A DNA stretch of 64,000 nucleotides from Batkoa obscura (GCA_030770535.1 JASVEC010000027.1:682001-746000); one strand, 5' to 3'. Shown: positions 9,825 to 21,493, counted from the stretch's first letter. Made by a program: numbers and translations. The notes: generated by a model from the letters alone, not told the origin.

Positions 9825-12478
9825 ATGGAAGGATATATAAACCGAGCAGCAGCATTCGCCCAAAGTGCAGCACAATTATCAAGAATTGTTTCAGAAAATA
9901 TTGTAGAAAATGCGTCCGAATTTAGATTAGATGGTCAAGATGCAGCAATATTTGATACAGCAATTTTTAACATTCAAGAGCTTGATAAATTGCTAAACTC
10001 AAGCTCAGATAGGGATAAATTAAATGGATTAAAAAAGTTGATTGCTGTAAGTTTTGATTGTGATAATTTTGAGCTTGATTTAAAGTTTTATAGATGATAA
10101 GTAAAGGTCAAGACGCAAGTGAAGCTTTTGCAGGAGTAGTAAAGAATGTAGCAAGTTCCAATTTAGAAATAAGGAAATTAGTCTATATCTATTTATTAAG
10201 ATACGCAGAACAAGAACCTGATTTGGCTTTACTTTCAATAAACACTTTTCAAAAAGATTTATCAGATCCTTCACCAGTAATAAGAGCTTTAGCGTTAAGA
10301 GTTATGTCTGGAATTCGTGTAAAAATGATTTCTCCTATTGTTTTACTAGCTATACGTTCTGCGGTGACTGATCTTTCCCCTTATGTACGTAAATCAGCTG
10401 CATTTGCTATTATAAAGTTATATGGGTAAGTAAAAATTTATATTTAAAAGTGTTCTAACAACTTTATAGAATGGATCTTTCTCAAAAAGATGCTTTAATT
10501 GATGTTCTGAGAATTTATTTGAATGATAAGTCTCATATTGGTTTGGGTGGAGTTATTATGTCATTTAATACACTTTGCCCAAATAGATTTGATCTTATAC
10601 ATCCCCACTTTAGAAAATTATGCAACTTAATTACTGAGTTTGATGAATGGTCTCAAATTTCTACTATTGATTTATTATTAAGATATTCAAGGTAAAATAA
10701 TTATAATATTATAAGAAATGTTTAACAATGTCTTATTAGAGTGAACTTTTTGAATCCAAACAATGATAAAAATGTAATTTAATATAATATTTATAATTTC
10801 ACAATTCAAATAACATAAATTTTAGAAAAATAAAAACAAATCAAATGAGAATCTTAAGTCATTTTATGATGAGAATCAAGTTGTAGCCTCGGGATATGAA
10901 ATAGATCGTGATCATGCTTTACTTTTAAAGTCAGTGGAGCCTTTACTCGCTAGTCATAATAGCTCGGTATATATTATCACAATGTTCTTAAATCGTAGAC
11001 TAAATATATTTTAGGTTGTACTTTCCACTGCATCGCTTTATTATCATATAGCTCCAATAAAAGAATTGATGAAAGTTGGTAAACCTTTAGTACGATTACT
11101 TCGTTCTCATCAAGAGATTCAATATATAGTATTGACAAATATAGCTACAATTTGCTCCTCATTTCCAGTAACACTTGTATTTAAAATAACAAGCTATTTT
11201 ACTAATTCACTTATTTAGAATATCTTTGAGCCTTACCTATCAAGCTTCTTCATCCGCTCGGGAGATATTAAACTAGTCCGCGATCTTAAACTAAGAATTG
11301 CTACAGAAGTAGTTACCACATCTACTTTATTACCTTTATTAAGGGAATTGAAAGCATATACAAAATCATATGATGATGATTTAGTTGCTGGAGCAATACA
11401 AGCCATGGGACGATGCACATCAAAGATACCAACTTCAACCAGTATGTGTTTAAGGATTTTAATGGAGCTTATGGAAGACAAAAACTTGATAGTAGTTGGG
11501 GAATCTATCACAGTAATTAAACAGCTACTTCAATCCCTCGATTCTAAAAATGATCAAACTCCCTATTTATTGCATCTTTTATTTGCATTCCATAATTCAG
11601 TTGAACTCTTGCCTACAGCTAAAGCGGCTATCATTTGGCTTATTGGACAATATGCAAATCTTGTCTCAAACTATGCCTCAGATGTTTTGCGCGTTGCTAT
11701 TAAAAGCTTTAAAGAGGAGGTAATATTAATATCAATAACTTATTAAAAAAATTAAACGTTTATTTAGGATGAAATAGTTAAAAAACAAACGCTTTCATTA
11801 GCAATTAAACTTTTAACATTATGGCCTGAAAAGAATGAGCTGAGTCAAATGATCAAATATCTCCTTACGTTAGCAAGGTATGATAAAAGTTATGACTTAA
11901 GGGATCGAGCAAGGTTTTTACAAGGCTTTATTAACTTGCACAATAATGAAAATGAGGAATTAGATAACAATAGTATTCTAAAAAATCATTTAAGCTATAT
12001 CTTTTTAAGCAATAAGCCATTACCATCACATCAAACCTATTCATATTCGCAAAGTAAATTTGTTATTGGTTCTGCTTCCCTACAACTCAATACCCCGCTA
12101 AAAGGCTACGAACCTTTACCTGATTGGCCAGAAGATAAACCAGATGGCACAGTACGTAATGTTAATTTAGATGAAGGGGAAGTTAAACCGAAAAATAATG
12201 TTAAAAACAATGCCACCAGCTTCAATCCATCAAATAGTAATGTTAAAAAAGGTAACTTGGAAGATTTAGATGCGTTTTATGAGGAAGAAGAAGAGGAAGA
12301 AGAAGCCTCCAGTGGATTAGAAGAAGAGGAAACAGAATCAGAGGAAGAAACGGAAGAATCAGAGGAAGAAACGGAAGAATCAGAGGAAGATAGTGAAGAA
12401 GAAAGCGAAGAAGAAAGCGAGTCCGATGAGGAGCAAGAAAAAGCAAGTTTGATGCAATCAACTTATCATAAAATATAA
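9825..12478 (+). CDS. APL6: AP-3 adaptor complex subunit beta
   Basis: Eight exons with seven introns of 45-55 bp: 9825-10046, 10094-10425, 10470-10691, 10740-10773, 10826-10966, 11015-11167, 11219-11719, 11768-12478. All phases agree and give 771 aa. The N-terminal adaptin trunk of alpha-helical repeats contains family-typical [15 protein letters not shown] and [10 protein letters not shown] segments and continues to about residue 620. The C-terminal hinge is an extreme Glu/Ser tract (12270-12440) as in AP-3 beta, which sets it apart from AP-1 and AP-2 beta. No ear domain follows. AP-3 sorts cargo from Golgi/endosomes to the vacuole. The exon 2 start 'MISKG' is internal, not a start codon. 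Confidence 0.92.
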
Positions 12479-13435
12479 ATTTAAGGACATTAAGTATTTG
12501 TTATAAAGTTATATAGTTTATTAAACCTAAGTTAATAATAGTAGTAATTTCTAAAATAAAATAAAATATAATAATATAATGTAATGTCTCAGGCACATGT
12601 CTTTAAAAAATATATGATGTAAATGTTGGCTTATTATAATATCGAACCGTTAAGCTAAAATTAATTTCAAGTTTTAGTTATCACATAAATTCAAATGAAA
12701 TAATATTTGGCTTAAAAGATCTAATTTTTATTTGACATACCTTATAGATTATTATTCAATCAAACTGAGTATTTAATTTTGTTACATCCCTTAAAATCAA
12801 GATTAAGTTAAACTAAGTTAACTTTATACATTAAAATGATAAATAATATAATTATGACAATATAGTTTTGATATAATTGCTTTACTTTCATGATTTAACA
12901 TAGTACTATAAAAATATTATTTTTCTATTTATTTAATAAGATATATAAAATACTAATTAATGGTGTTTTAAAATTAAGGACCCAAATATGGTTTAAGATC
13001 AATTTAACAGTAAACATATTTCCTGTTTAATATTTAAAATATTATTTTAATATTCTAATTTATTACGTTATTTACTGATGTTCAAACTATCATAATTAGT
13101 TATAAATTATTTATTTGATTATAATAAAGTTTAGTTTGATTATAAATTTTGATAGTTAAGGTTAATCTCTAATTTTTAGTTACTTATTTCTGCAAATATT
13201 ATAAATATAAATAAATATAAATAAACATAAATAAAGCTTCTTATTTAATCTTAACGTTTCATTTTTCTAACTTCTAAATTTAGCTAATTATCATTTATTT
13301 TTGGTAGTCACTCTTAATCTCCTCCACAGTTTCAACTGCATTTTTTAATCGGGGTTTTCTATTTTATTAACAACTCCAAAGCAAAACTTTAAGTACTCTA
13401 TGGAGCTAAGATGAGACATAATAGCCAATTCAAGA
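12479..13435. other. Intergenic, no gene seen
   Basis: Roughly 950 bp of AT-rich sequence with short AAATAAATAT-type tandem runs near 13200-13230. It ends with the promoter of the next gene. Confidence 0.6.
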
Positions 13436-13445
13436 TATATAAATA
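13436..13445 (+). promoter_or_regulatory. TATA-like element of the second GPI-protein gene
   Basis: TATATAAATA 140 bp before the ATG at 13585, in a longer leader than other genes here. Confidence 0.35.
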
Positions 13446-13584
13446 GCACCAAAATAACAAATATTTATTTATCTTCCTTTAGTATTTAATACAAAACAAT
13501 ATTCTTTTAATTTAACTTATAAATAGTTTGAACTATTAATTAATCTATCTACCTTTAATCTTAGAACTCAATTTTATTCTTAAT

Positions 13585-14094
13585 ATGGTCTCCTTTAATA
13601 AACTTTTAGTCGTCTCAATATCCACCCTCGCCGCTATTGCTCAATCAAATGGTGATGCTACCACTTCCGTAGTAGTTGCAACCGTAGCTACCGCCTCTGG
13701 AAGCAGTGCACCTAGTCAAACTGGATCTAGTGAACCTACTGAGCTTGAAAAATGTGCTCAAAAGAATAGTTGTAATGTTGAAGACCTTGCTTGTAAAGCC
13801 TTGTGTACTGGTGTACCAAACCCAAGTAAGAGTCAAATCGGTGATACCACTTCTTGTGTTGCTGCATGTAACCAAACCAATATTGAGGAATATAAGACAT
13901 GTAGTACCAACTGTATTAATAAATATTACAGAAAAGTAGACCTCCCAGATCAAGCTAAGAATAGCACCAATTCTACCAATGCTAAGAATGGAACTAATGG
14001 AACTAACTCTAGTGCTCTATACTCAACTTCTCAATCTAACTTTATGGGTGCTATCCTTGCTTCTGCTATGCTTTTCTCATACTATCAACTTTAA
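13585..14094 (+). CDS. Second GPI-anchored 8-cysteine surface protein
   Basis: 169 aa, the same length and plan as the protein at 7168-7677. A signal peptide occupies about 1-23 and a Thr/Ser/Ala-rich linker about 24-53. An eight-cysteine block follows at about 57-112 (EKC..NSC..LAC..ALC..TSC..AAC..KTC..TNC). Then come an Asn/Thr-rich segment with repeated NST/NGT glycosylation sequons, and a hydrophobic C-terminus for GPI addition. Here the Ser/Thr linker precedes the cysteine block, whereas in the first protein it follows, so the two are not simple duplicates. Likely a cell-wall or plasma-membrane surface protein; role unknown. Confidence 0.72.
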   Translation: MVSFNKLLVVSISTLAAIAQSNGDATTSVVVATVATASGSSAPSQTGSSEPTELEKCAQKNSCNVEDLACKALCTGVPNPSKSQIGDTTSCVAACNQTNIEEYKTCSTNCINKYYRKVDLPDQAKNSTNSTNAKNGTNGTNSSALYSTSQSNFMGAILASAMLFSYYQL

Positions 14095-14237
14095 ATAGTT
14101 TGATATTTACTTTATTCCCTATTTTATAAAAGATAATAAAAAGCGACATATTTAAAACTATTTTTAAAACCAAAGTTTTTAACAATATAAATGGATATTT
14201 AATACAACTTTTATTAATTATTATAATACTAAATAAT

Positions 14238-15059
14238 TTATAAAGTGCCGCAATCCGTAATAGTGATAGCAGACTCAGGTACTTCGTTATTACAAGAAAT
14301 TTGGTTAATAAAATCCAATACCTCTAACCCTTCAGTAAGCCTACCAAATAGCACGTATTTACCATTCAATTTACTATAAGTATCTTTTTTGGTAGTTGGA
14401 AGTGTAATGAAAAACTGTGAAGTATTTGAATTTTTTCCAGAGTTTGCCATTGCTAGTGAGCCTACTTCTTCAAACTTTTTGTTTAAGCCTCCTTTTTCAT
14501 CGTTAAACTTGCCACTATAAATTGAGTCCCCTCCACTACCATCCCCTTAAATTTAGTTAGCAAATTTTATTATTGTTAGTTAAATTAACTACCTCTTGTA
14601 ATGTCTCCGCCTTGAACAATATAATCACTTACCACACGAAATAACGTACTATTTAGGTAATGGAGGGGCTTTTTACTTGTTTTACTGAGGCCTTTATCGC
14701 CTTTACATAAATGGTAAAAGTTTGCACTTGTTTTTGGACAGTTTTTTTCATCCAACTCGAAAACTAGTCTGCCACCCTTTAATTTTTGTGGGGGGTTAAA
14801 TTGAATTAGCTGGTTTAAAAATTAGGTCAACATATAAACTAGTAGGATTTAAAATTACCTTGTCTTTATATTCCGGTTGATTATCTACCATTTCTATTAG
14901 CAGATTTAATTTTTCATTATTAAGTAACTCCTCTTCTTTTAAATCTTCTACCACCCATGATGCATTCTTTGATATAAATTCCTTTCCTAACTCGTAAGCT
15001 TTACATTCCTCTTCATATTTCCTAAGATTTCCAATGGTTATATTTAAATATACTTTCAT
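14238..15059 (-). CDS. Divergent cyclophilin (peptidyl-prolyl cis-trans isomerase)
   Basis: Three exons read on the minus strand: 15059-14859, 14809-14593, 14545-14238, with introns of 49 and 47 bp, giving 241 aa. After a start typical of cyclophilins (MKVYLNITIGN), about 57 charged helical residues are inserted. The domain then resumes with GGRLVFELDEKNCPKTSANF and continues through IVQGGDITRG, GSLAMANSGKNSNTSQFFI and LNGKYVLFGRLTEGLEVL. The catalytic Arg is kept (FRVVSDYIVQGGD), but the following aromatic is Tyr and the FHR motif reads LFR, so activity may be altered. It probably folds proteins in cytosol or nucleus. It is divergent with the CBP4-like gene, 127 bp between start codons. Confidence 0.82.
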
Positions 15060-15186
15060 TTTTATTAAAAGGCAGCATGAAAAAAACTAAGAATTTGTTC
15101 TTTTTTGCTTTTTTTTTTGCAAAACCCTGAGATTTGATAAGATTTGATGAGATCTTCAATTTCAAAATTTAGCTTTTTAAACAAAA

Positions 15187-15522
15187 ATGTCGTGGAGAAA
15201 AGGAATAGCAGCACTATTAGGAATTACTGGGGTAGGTTATGCGTTAATGAAATTGACTGTGCCAAGTCCTAATCAACTATATGATGTAAGTATAACTAAG
15301 TAACCTGCTGGATGATAAACTAATTTAATATAGAAAATGTCCGAGGCTGAGAAAAAAGAGGTAGATAAAAAGCGAGCAGCAGTTAAAAAAGATTGGGACT
15401 TGATTGCTGATTTTATAAAATCAAATGCTCAAAGTGACCGCCCTGCTTGGGACGTCCAAATACCTAAACATATTTTGGAGGCTGGGGATAGAATTAACCA
15501 AGCAAATTCTCGTAAACCTTGA
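15187..15522 (+). CDS. CBP4: Cbp4-like mitochondrial cytochrome bc1 assembly factor
   Basis: Two exons, 15187-15285 and 15334-15522, joined across a 48-bp intron, give 95 aa. Residues about 5-22 form one membrane helix (MSWRKGIAALLGITGVGYA), followed by MKLTVPSPNQLYD, matching the K-x-T-V-P-[ST] motif after the Cbp4 helix. A charged helix (MSEAEKKEVDKKRAA) and NAQSDRPAWD, like the ANSDKPVW segment of fission-yeast Cbp4, come next. Cbp4 binds newly made cytochrome b in the mitochondrial inner membrane during complex III assembly. The protein is small and the call rests on these short motifs; UQCC3-like is the related alternative. Confidence 0.65.
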
Positions 15523-16121
15523 ATGAAATAGAATCTATAATTTAAATGATTAAACTATCTGGTACTTATTTATCTTTTAAAAAAGATACTATGTCATGCT
15601 ATAATAAATGGATGTCATTATAAAGCATGTTTTAGTTCTTTTAGTTTTATCTTTAGCTATTTTATCATACTTAAAATAACTATCATATCTTGGTATCTGT
15701 AAAATCTTATATTACTAAATTTGGTATATATAATATTGATGGCGATATCGTTATACTATAATTGTATTATTTATAATAAAAGTACTATGATTATTTGCTC
15801 ATTTAAAATGGTAATAATTAGATATTATCATAACTTGTATATTGGTTAAGTTATTTTAATTGGTTGAATTTTAACTAAAGAAAGTGATGATAAGTTCAAA
15901 TTTTAATAGAATTTAATAAAAGTATTATTTATTCATCTTACATATGCGAGCTTAAGCATAGGTTTTATTTAAATAAATTTATTGTTCCCTTGTTATTGTT
16001 TTAAAAGTTTGAATTCTAGGTAAACATGGATCTTTATTATATCTTTATTTTTATTATAGAGCTATTTAATATACAGTGTTATTAACTGTCATTTTGTTTA
16101 TTAGAGTTGTACTAATAATTA
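15523..16121. other. Intergenic, promoter of pseudokinase gene
   Basis: About 600 bp AT-rich spacer without a coding frame. Confidence 0.5.
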
Positions 16122-18533
16122 ATGTTATCACCTGATAAAAAAAATAATAGAAACCGTTCTAATTCTGAAAGTTATGATACTGAAACTAGTACCCCTTCAC
16201 ATATTTTCAGATCACGCTCATCAACCCAACGCTTTAGTAAAGGCGATACATACACTATTTTAAATGATGCACTTCGATTACAATCATCAGTAAAACAGAC
16301 GATTGACTTATTTACGTTTAAAAAAAAGATATGTAAAGAGTTGTTGGTACAGATTGAAGAGTGTGATATCTATGTTGAGGAGCAAATAGCTACATATTCA
16401 GATAACAAACCATTTTTGGAGTCAAAGCAATACTTTGTTGCTTTTATGGAATATATTGAAGCATTGAATAAAACACTGGAGTTTATTTATCTTTTGAAAG
16501 ATAAGGGATTATTTAGTAGATTGAGGAATCAAGATAAATATAGAGAAGCTACAAGGGTCCATGCTATTGAGATTGGTAGAGCAGTAAGTTTTTTAAAATC
16601 TTTAAAAGCAGGCCCATATAAAAGTGAACTTAGTTCAAAGATTGTTGTTGGTACTGTACTTTCAAATAATACCATGGGTACTATAAATGGGACACTTAAA
16701 CTTTTAAATGATAATCTATTTTCAGAGCAAGAAATAAAGATTGAAGGCCTTTTCAAAGATGACATAAATAATGAAATTGAGATTAAAAATTATCGAATAG
16801 TCCGTCGGAATATTCGAAGAACTTTAGATAGTCAACCGCGTATGGGTATCAATTTTAAATTATATAAAGCAAGGTACAATCATAATATTGTTGCTGAAAA
16901 AGTGTATCAAGATATTGACCCTCAATTTTTAAAAGGTATTCAGCAAGAGGTTTTAAAGTGGATTCAACAAAGAGCTAATAGTTATGTTGCTTGGGTTCAT
17001 GGTTTATGGGTAGAAGGTTCATCTATTGGTATTGTATCTGATTATTTTGAAGCTGGGAGTTTACAGCAACTGATAAGTAAACATGTAAATGAAGGAACAG
17101 AAATAGACCTTCTCACTAGACTTAGATTTACTCATAACATTATTGAAGCAGTAGCGAACCTTCATTCTATTGGGATTATACATGGAGGACTAAACCCTCG
17201 TAACTTACTCGTTACTTCAAACCTTACCCTTCAATTTGGCGGATTTGAAACAATTCAATTACGTCTGCTTGGGGAAGGAAGAGAAGCTTACTATCCTTAT
17301 ACACCACCCGAAATTTTAGAAAAAGAGGACCCAACCTCTGGTCTGTTTACTAAGAAAGGTGATGTTTATAGTTTAGGTATGATACTAGGTAGTATATGGA
17401 CCACTTCATTTCCTTATGATATACCAGAACCATCTGATTCTCTTTCTTTAAAAAAGAATATATTAGAAGGAACAAAGCCAATCTGGGTTAAAAACTTATC
17501 TGGTCCAACGCTTTCTTTTATTGAGAGATGCATTGATATAAACCCAGAAATAAGGCCTACTTCTTATGAAATGGAAAAAGAAATGCGTAGTATTTTTACA
17601 AATGGTACCACACTTTTAAACTCTCCAAACTCTTTTGGCCCTACTAAATCAAAGAGTACTATCGACCCTTTACTCTTAAATGAACCGAGTCTTGATTACT
17701 CATATGACTATTATTCAGGGTATTCATTGTCTCCTAAGCCGTACATGAATTTTGATTCTGCCACTTCACTATCCTCATTAATCGATGGGTTTAAAAGTAT
17801 GCATATTTCTACCCCAAAGCGCATCGAATCGCTTAGCCCTAATGCTTCACCAGCATTAAATCAAGACGTTCTAGAATTTCCTAACATTGCTTATAATGAA
17901 AGCGTATCTTCAACCCAGACTTCAAAAGATACGAATTTGACTGTCAATACTTCTTTACTATCAAACCTAACCCAAGATGAGATATTATCTCCTGGGTCTG
18001 GAATTTCATTAAGTGATGCTATTTACTTTCATAATACTCAACAGTATGAAAAGGCTTACGCTTACTTTCTTTATCTTTCTGAGGTTGAAGGAAAGGCTGA
18101 AGCCATTTATTACATTGGTTTATATCACTACACTGGGAAGCCTGGGTTCCTTGCACCTAATTTACATTTAGCATTATCTTATTTACAGCGAGCTGCCAAA
18201 GGAGGATGTGGTGATGCTTATGACTACCTTGGTCTACATTACCTTGATTCTGGTCCAGATTTTGCTAAAGCCTTTTCTCATTTTCATGCTGCCGCAAGAC
18301 ATCTTTCAAGTCCAGGATGCTACCACTTATCTCAATGTTATAAAAATGGACATGGTACTAATATTGATCCAGAACTTGCGCTCTATAATCTACAATTGGC
18401 AGCGTCGCTTGGGTATGGACCAGCAAAGAATATGTTAGAACAAGAAATGCAATTAAATTCAAGATATCTTTATAAAATTGAGGAGAGAAGTTCCGAAGCA
18501 CCTGATATTGTTATTGAGGATACTTCTAACTGA
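16122..18533 (+). CDS. MLKL-like pseudokinase with C-terminal Sel1 repeats
   Basis: 803 aa in one exon. Residues ~1-43 are disordered and Ser-rich. Residues ~45-165 are all-helical (NDALRLQSSVKQTIDLF ... AVSFLKSLKAG), resembling the four-helix bundle at the N-terminus of MLKL and related HeLo-type proteins. A protein-kinase fold spans ~240-490: the ATP-binding Lys survives (VAEK, K260), but the catalytic loop HRD is HGGLNPRN (354-361) and DFG reads QFGG (371-374), so both catalytic aspartates are gone. PPEIL (395) and GDVYSLGMILG (413-423) are kept. After a Ser-rich linker, about four Sel1/TPR-like repeats (~630-775) would form a scaffold. Kinase-Sel1 proteins with such N-termini are known in Mucoromycota/Glomeromycota. 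A signalling or cell-death adaptor is an inference. Confidence 0.78.
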   Translation: MLSPDKKNNRNRSNSESYDTETSTPSHIFRSRSSTQRFSKGDTYTILNDALRLQSSVKQTIDLFTFKKKICKELLVQIEECDIYVEEQIATYSDNKPFLESKQYFVAFMEYIEALNKTLEFIYLLKDKGLFSRLRNQDKYREATRVHAIEIGRAVSFLKSLKAGPYKSELSSKIVVGTVLSNNTMGTINGTLKLLNDNLFSEQEIKIEGLFKDDINNEIEIKNYRIVRRNIRRTLDSQPRMGINFKLYKARYNHNIVAEKVYQDIDPQFLKGIQQEVLKWIQQRANSYVAWVHGLWVEGSSIGIVSDYFEAGSLQQLISKHVNEGTEIDLLTRLRFTHNIIEAVANLHSIGIIHGGLNPRNLLVTSNLTLQFGGFETIQLRLLGEGREAYYPYTPPEILEKEDPTSGLFTKKGDVYSLGMILGSIWTTSFPYDIPEPSDSLSLKKNILEGTKPIWVKNLSGPTLSFIERCIDINPEIRPTSYEMEKEMRSIFTNGTTLLNSPNSFGPTKSKSTIDPLLLNEPSLDYSYDYYSGYSLSPKPYMNFDSATSLSSLIDGFKSMHISTPKRIESLSPNASPALNQDVLEFPNIAYNESVSSTQTSKDTNLTVNTSLLSNLTQDEILSPGSGISLSDAIYFHNTQQYEKAYAYFLYLSEVEGKAEAIYYIGLYHYTGKPGFLAPNLHLALSYLQRAAKGGCGDAYDYLGLHYLDSGPDFAKAFSHFHAAARHLSSPGCYHLSQCYKNGHGTNIDPELALYNLQLAASLGYGPAKNMLEQEMQLNSRYLYKIEERSSEAPDIVIEDTSN

Positions 18534-18847
18534 TGATTTACTAAGCTTTATTCTAAATGTTTAATCTATTTTAGGTTTCAGTTACATACCTAATTTTTAA
18601 ATAATTAATTACATTTATTTTACTACTAATTTAAGTGTCTACTTTTTAATAAAAGTAATAAAACCATCTTGTTGATTTTTTATATTTTTAACCTTAGTAA
18701 AAATAACTAGTTTATAAAATATGTAACTAAAATCTAAATATAGTCATAATTGCTTATATAAGTTTAATTTAACTGCAAAAATATAAACATAGTTTAATGG
18801 AGTAGAGGTACAATGAGTTTTAAGGTACAATATGTTTTAAGGTACAA
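18534..18847. other. Convergent intergenic spacer
   Basis: About 310 bp between two convergent genes; both 3' ends must lie here. A short direct repeat, TTTTAAGGTACAAT, occurs twice at about 18817-18848. Confidence 0.5.
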
Positions 18848-19643
18848 TTAGACGGACCCATTCCCTTGATTACCATTAGGCGCCCCGGAAGTAGGAGATA
18901 CAAGGCCATTAACAGCATTATTAATACGTTGAGAGGCACCATTAGCAGTTTCTTGAGCCAAATTAATGGCTTCATTAGCTATCTTTTCAGTGGCTTGTAT
19001 GTAACGTCCAGTAGTGGCAAAGATTTGATTTCTTTGCTCTTTAAGCATATCACCACCATTAGTAACTATCTTTTCGGCATTGTTAGCTGCCTTTAATACA
19101 TGTGGGTTTTCCATAAATGTACTCAAAGACACTACTGCTGCTCCAGTAAGTGGTCGAAACAACGAGTTGTAAAGACCACCAAGGATAGGTAATGATGAGA
19201 GTATGCTTTGAGGATCTACAACATCTTGAATACGATTCAACATGTATTTGCTTTCATTAACTTCAGTGAACTGATATAAGGTATATACTGGGAAGTTAAT
19301 ACTTGGTAATGGAAGGTAAGGCAAACGTATTTCTTGATGGAAAGATACAATACATTGATAGTTACCACTATCAAAATTGAAGGATTGTACAATGTTTGAA
19401 CCAGCATTTAAATCTTTCAAAAGATGGAATACTTTTTTGACACTTTCTTTACCTTGAACGGTAAAGAGTACCTGTTCATATTTTATATCATGAGTAAATA
19501 AAGTATCAATAACCGAATCGGATTGACTTTTATCTTTTGAGTAAAGTTTGTCAATAACATCTAAAATAAAATATTAATATGAATCATAATAGTGAATAGT
19601 TTTACATACTTCCTATATCATTTTCCCATTTTGATAGCTCCAT
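18848..19643 (-). CDS. SigF-type NTF2-like domain protein
   Basis: Two exons on the minus strand, 19643-19610 and 19560-18848, with a 48-bp intron; 248 aa. The N-terminal half (WENDIGNVIDKLYSKDKS...DTLFTHDIKYEQVLFTVQGKESVKKVFHLL) has the pattern of the NTF2-like/SnoaL fold seen in fungal SigF-like proteins, which give a cone-shaped pocket. A stretch with Pro and hydrophobics (PLPSINFPVYTLYQF ... LPILGGLYNSLFRPLTGAAV) follows. The C-terminal third is an amphipathic helical region rich in Ala/Asn/Glu, ending in a Gly/Asn tail, and might contact lipid or a partner. Exact role unknown; similar fungal proteins are uncharacterised. Confidence 0.6.
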
Positions 19644-21425
19644 TTTGAATTATTTTATTAAAAAGGGTCTTGTATTTCAAATTTATGTTTATATACACTT
19701 TCTGATAAATAGTCTTAACTATGACGAAACATTATAATGCTATGACCTACGACCACCAATTATTTGGAAGCATTTGGACATTATTTATGAAATTGTATAC
19801 ATTTGATTATTAAATGGCGTGTAGATTAAATTTACAACTAATCAAGACTACACTATTAAATAATATAAATTTAATTTGTTCCTTCTTATCCCTGAAATTC
19901 AGCCATCCTCATTCACTTTGAAAATCAATAAACTTAGTCTTAACATTTAATATTCAGAACTAAACAGCGCTAAGAGAATTTTTTTATAATGTCTAAAAAT
20001 AATGTTAAGTGTTAATGAGATAAATATCGTATTGATGATATCCTTTGGAATTTTATAAACCCGAGTAGCTTAAGCAAGTAAATTTTGAGCCATAAATACC
20101 AGCAATTAAACCTTATCGCTGCTTAAAAGCTAATACCATATTTACTAACAAACACTTCACTGCTTAATGTAATTATTCAATGGGTACTTTGATTAATCCA
20201 GCCTTAAAGCTAGAGCCTAACTACTAGATTATTTTTATATGGCTTTAAAATTTTTATACATCAAAGTATCTCCTAATACTGAAACATTTTTAAGGTTGTA
20301 TGAAATATAAAATCTATTTAAAAAGAAAAAAATTAGTAACCATAATTACTTGAATTTTCGGTATAGTATAATGTCTTTATAAATCTGAATTTTAAATACA
20401 GTTTAAGCCAAAATATTTTACTGATTAAAGTTATATTATTACAGCTAATAAAAAGCTAAACAGTTTCTCAATAAACTATTGTTAATAAAAAATAAACATT
20501 TTTTGCTAATCAAAGGAGCTCGCTAGTTATTGCTTTCATTAACAAAATTAAATTTAAACTAAAGCATCATACAAATATATTACTTAGGTAATATACTTGA
20601 TTAAAAGCAGAACAAGATATATATTATTTTTTAAAGCTGGGGTTGTTTCGAAAGAAGATTTTAACACTATAAAAACTTTTTGCGTATAATAATAAAGATT
20701 AATTATATAATACCATTTAACAAAATGTCAGTTATCTGATATTTAAAATAATAATTCTTTATATTGATTATACCATATGCTTATCTTTGTTACATAAGCT
20801 ATTTTAGTATTAACTTTTAATTTATACCAAAACGTTTAATAGGAGGTTGTAGTTAAAGAGAATATCAACTTTATTATTATTCTAAGTAATAAACAACCAG
20901 AAAAACAGATTATAAATCATGTTTCTCGAAATTAAGAAAGCCAATCATAGTGAGTAAAATTACAAATTTAAACGGAACATAGTTTAAGCTTATAAATCTA
21001 GGTCAACTTTTAATTTAATCTTAAGTAACAATGATTTAAAATAAACAAATTATGATAACGAAATTTGTAGGATTCTATCAATTTATTGGGTTTAGCCTAA
21101 TCTGCTTTATTCGGCTGTTTGGTTTAGATAACATCAGCTTACCAAAACCTCAAATCAACTATCAAAAAAGATTTTCTATCAAACTACTATGGTATACAAA
21201 AACACTTGATGTTGTAAATATTACACCGTAATGTAGTGTTTTTTTGCTATTAACTACGCTCTCTCTATAGTCTATTCCACGAACCACGTCTTTTATGATT
21301 TCATAGAAAAAGACAATTATTAAATTATCCTTTAGATTTATAATGGATAAATACGCATTTTAATTCGTTGTCTTATGATTGGCTGTATCCTGAATACAGT
21401 ATAAATTGTTTCGTAATCACAATAG
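19644..21425. other. Long intergenic region, no gene seen
   Basis: Nearly 1.8 kb, very AT-rich. No reading frame, RNA gene or repeat family member was recognised. The last part is the 6PGD promoter. Confidence 0.55.
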
Positions 21426-21434
21426 TATATATAA
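21426..21434 (+). promoter_or_regulatory. TATA box of the 6PGD gene
   Basis: TATATATAAA-type box about 60 bp before the ATG at 21494, within an otherwise non-repetitive stretch. Confidence 0.45.
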
Positions 21435-21493
21435 ACGACTAGAAACGTATTTTATCTTTAGTTTTTTTTGTAAATTTAAATATAGTAGTAAAT

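Noticed and set aside
12243-12461. Minus-strand frame of 72 aa rich in Leu/Pro
   Set aside because: It is the antisense of the Glu/Ser-rich hinge of AP-3 beta; GAA/GAG repeats give stop-free antisense frames.
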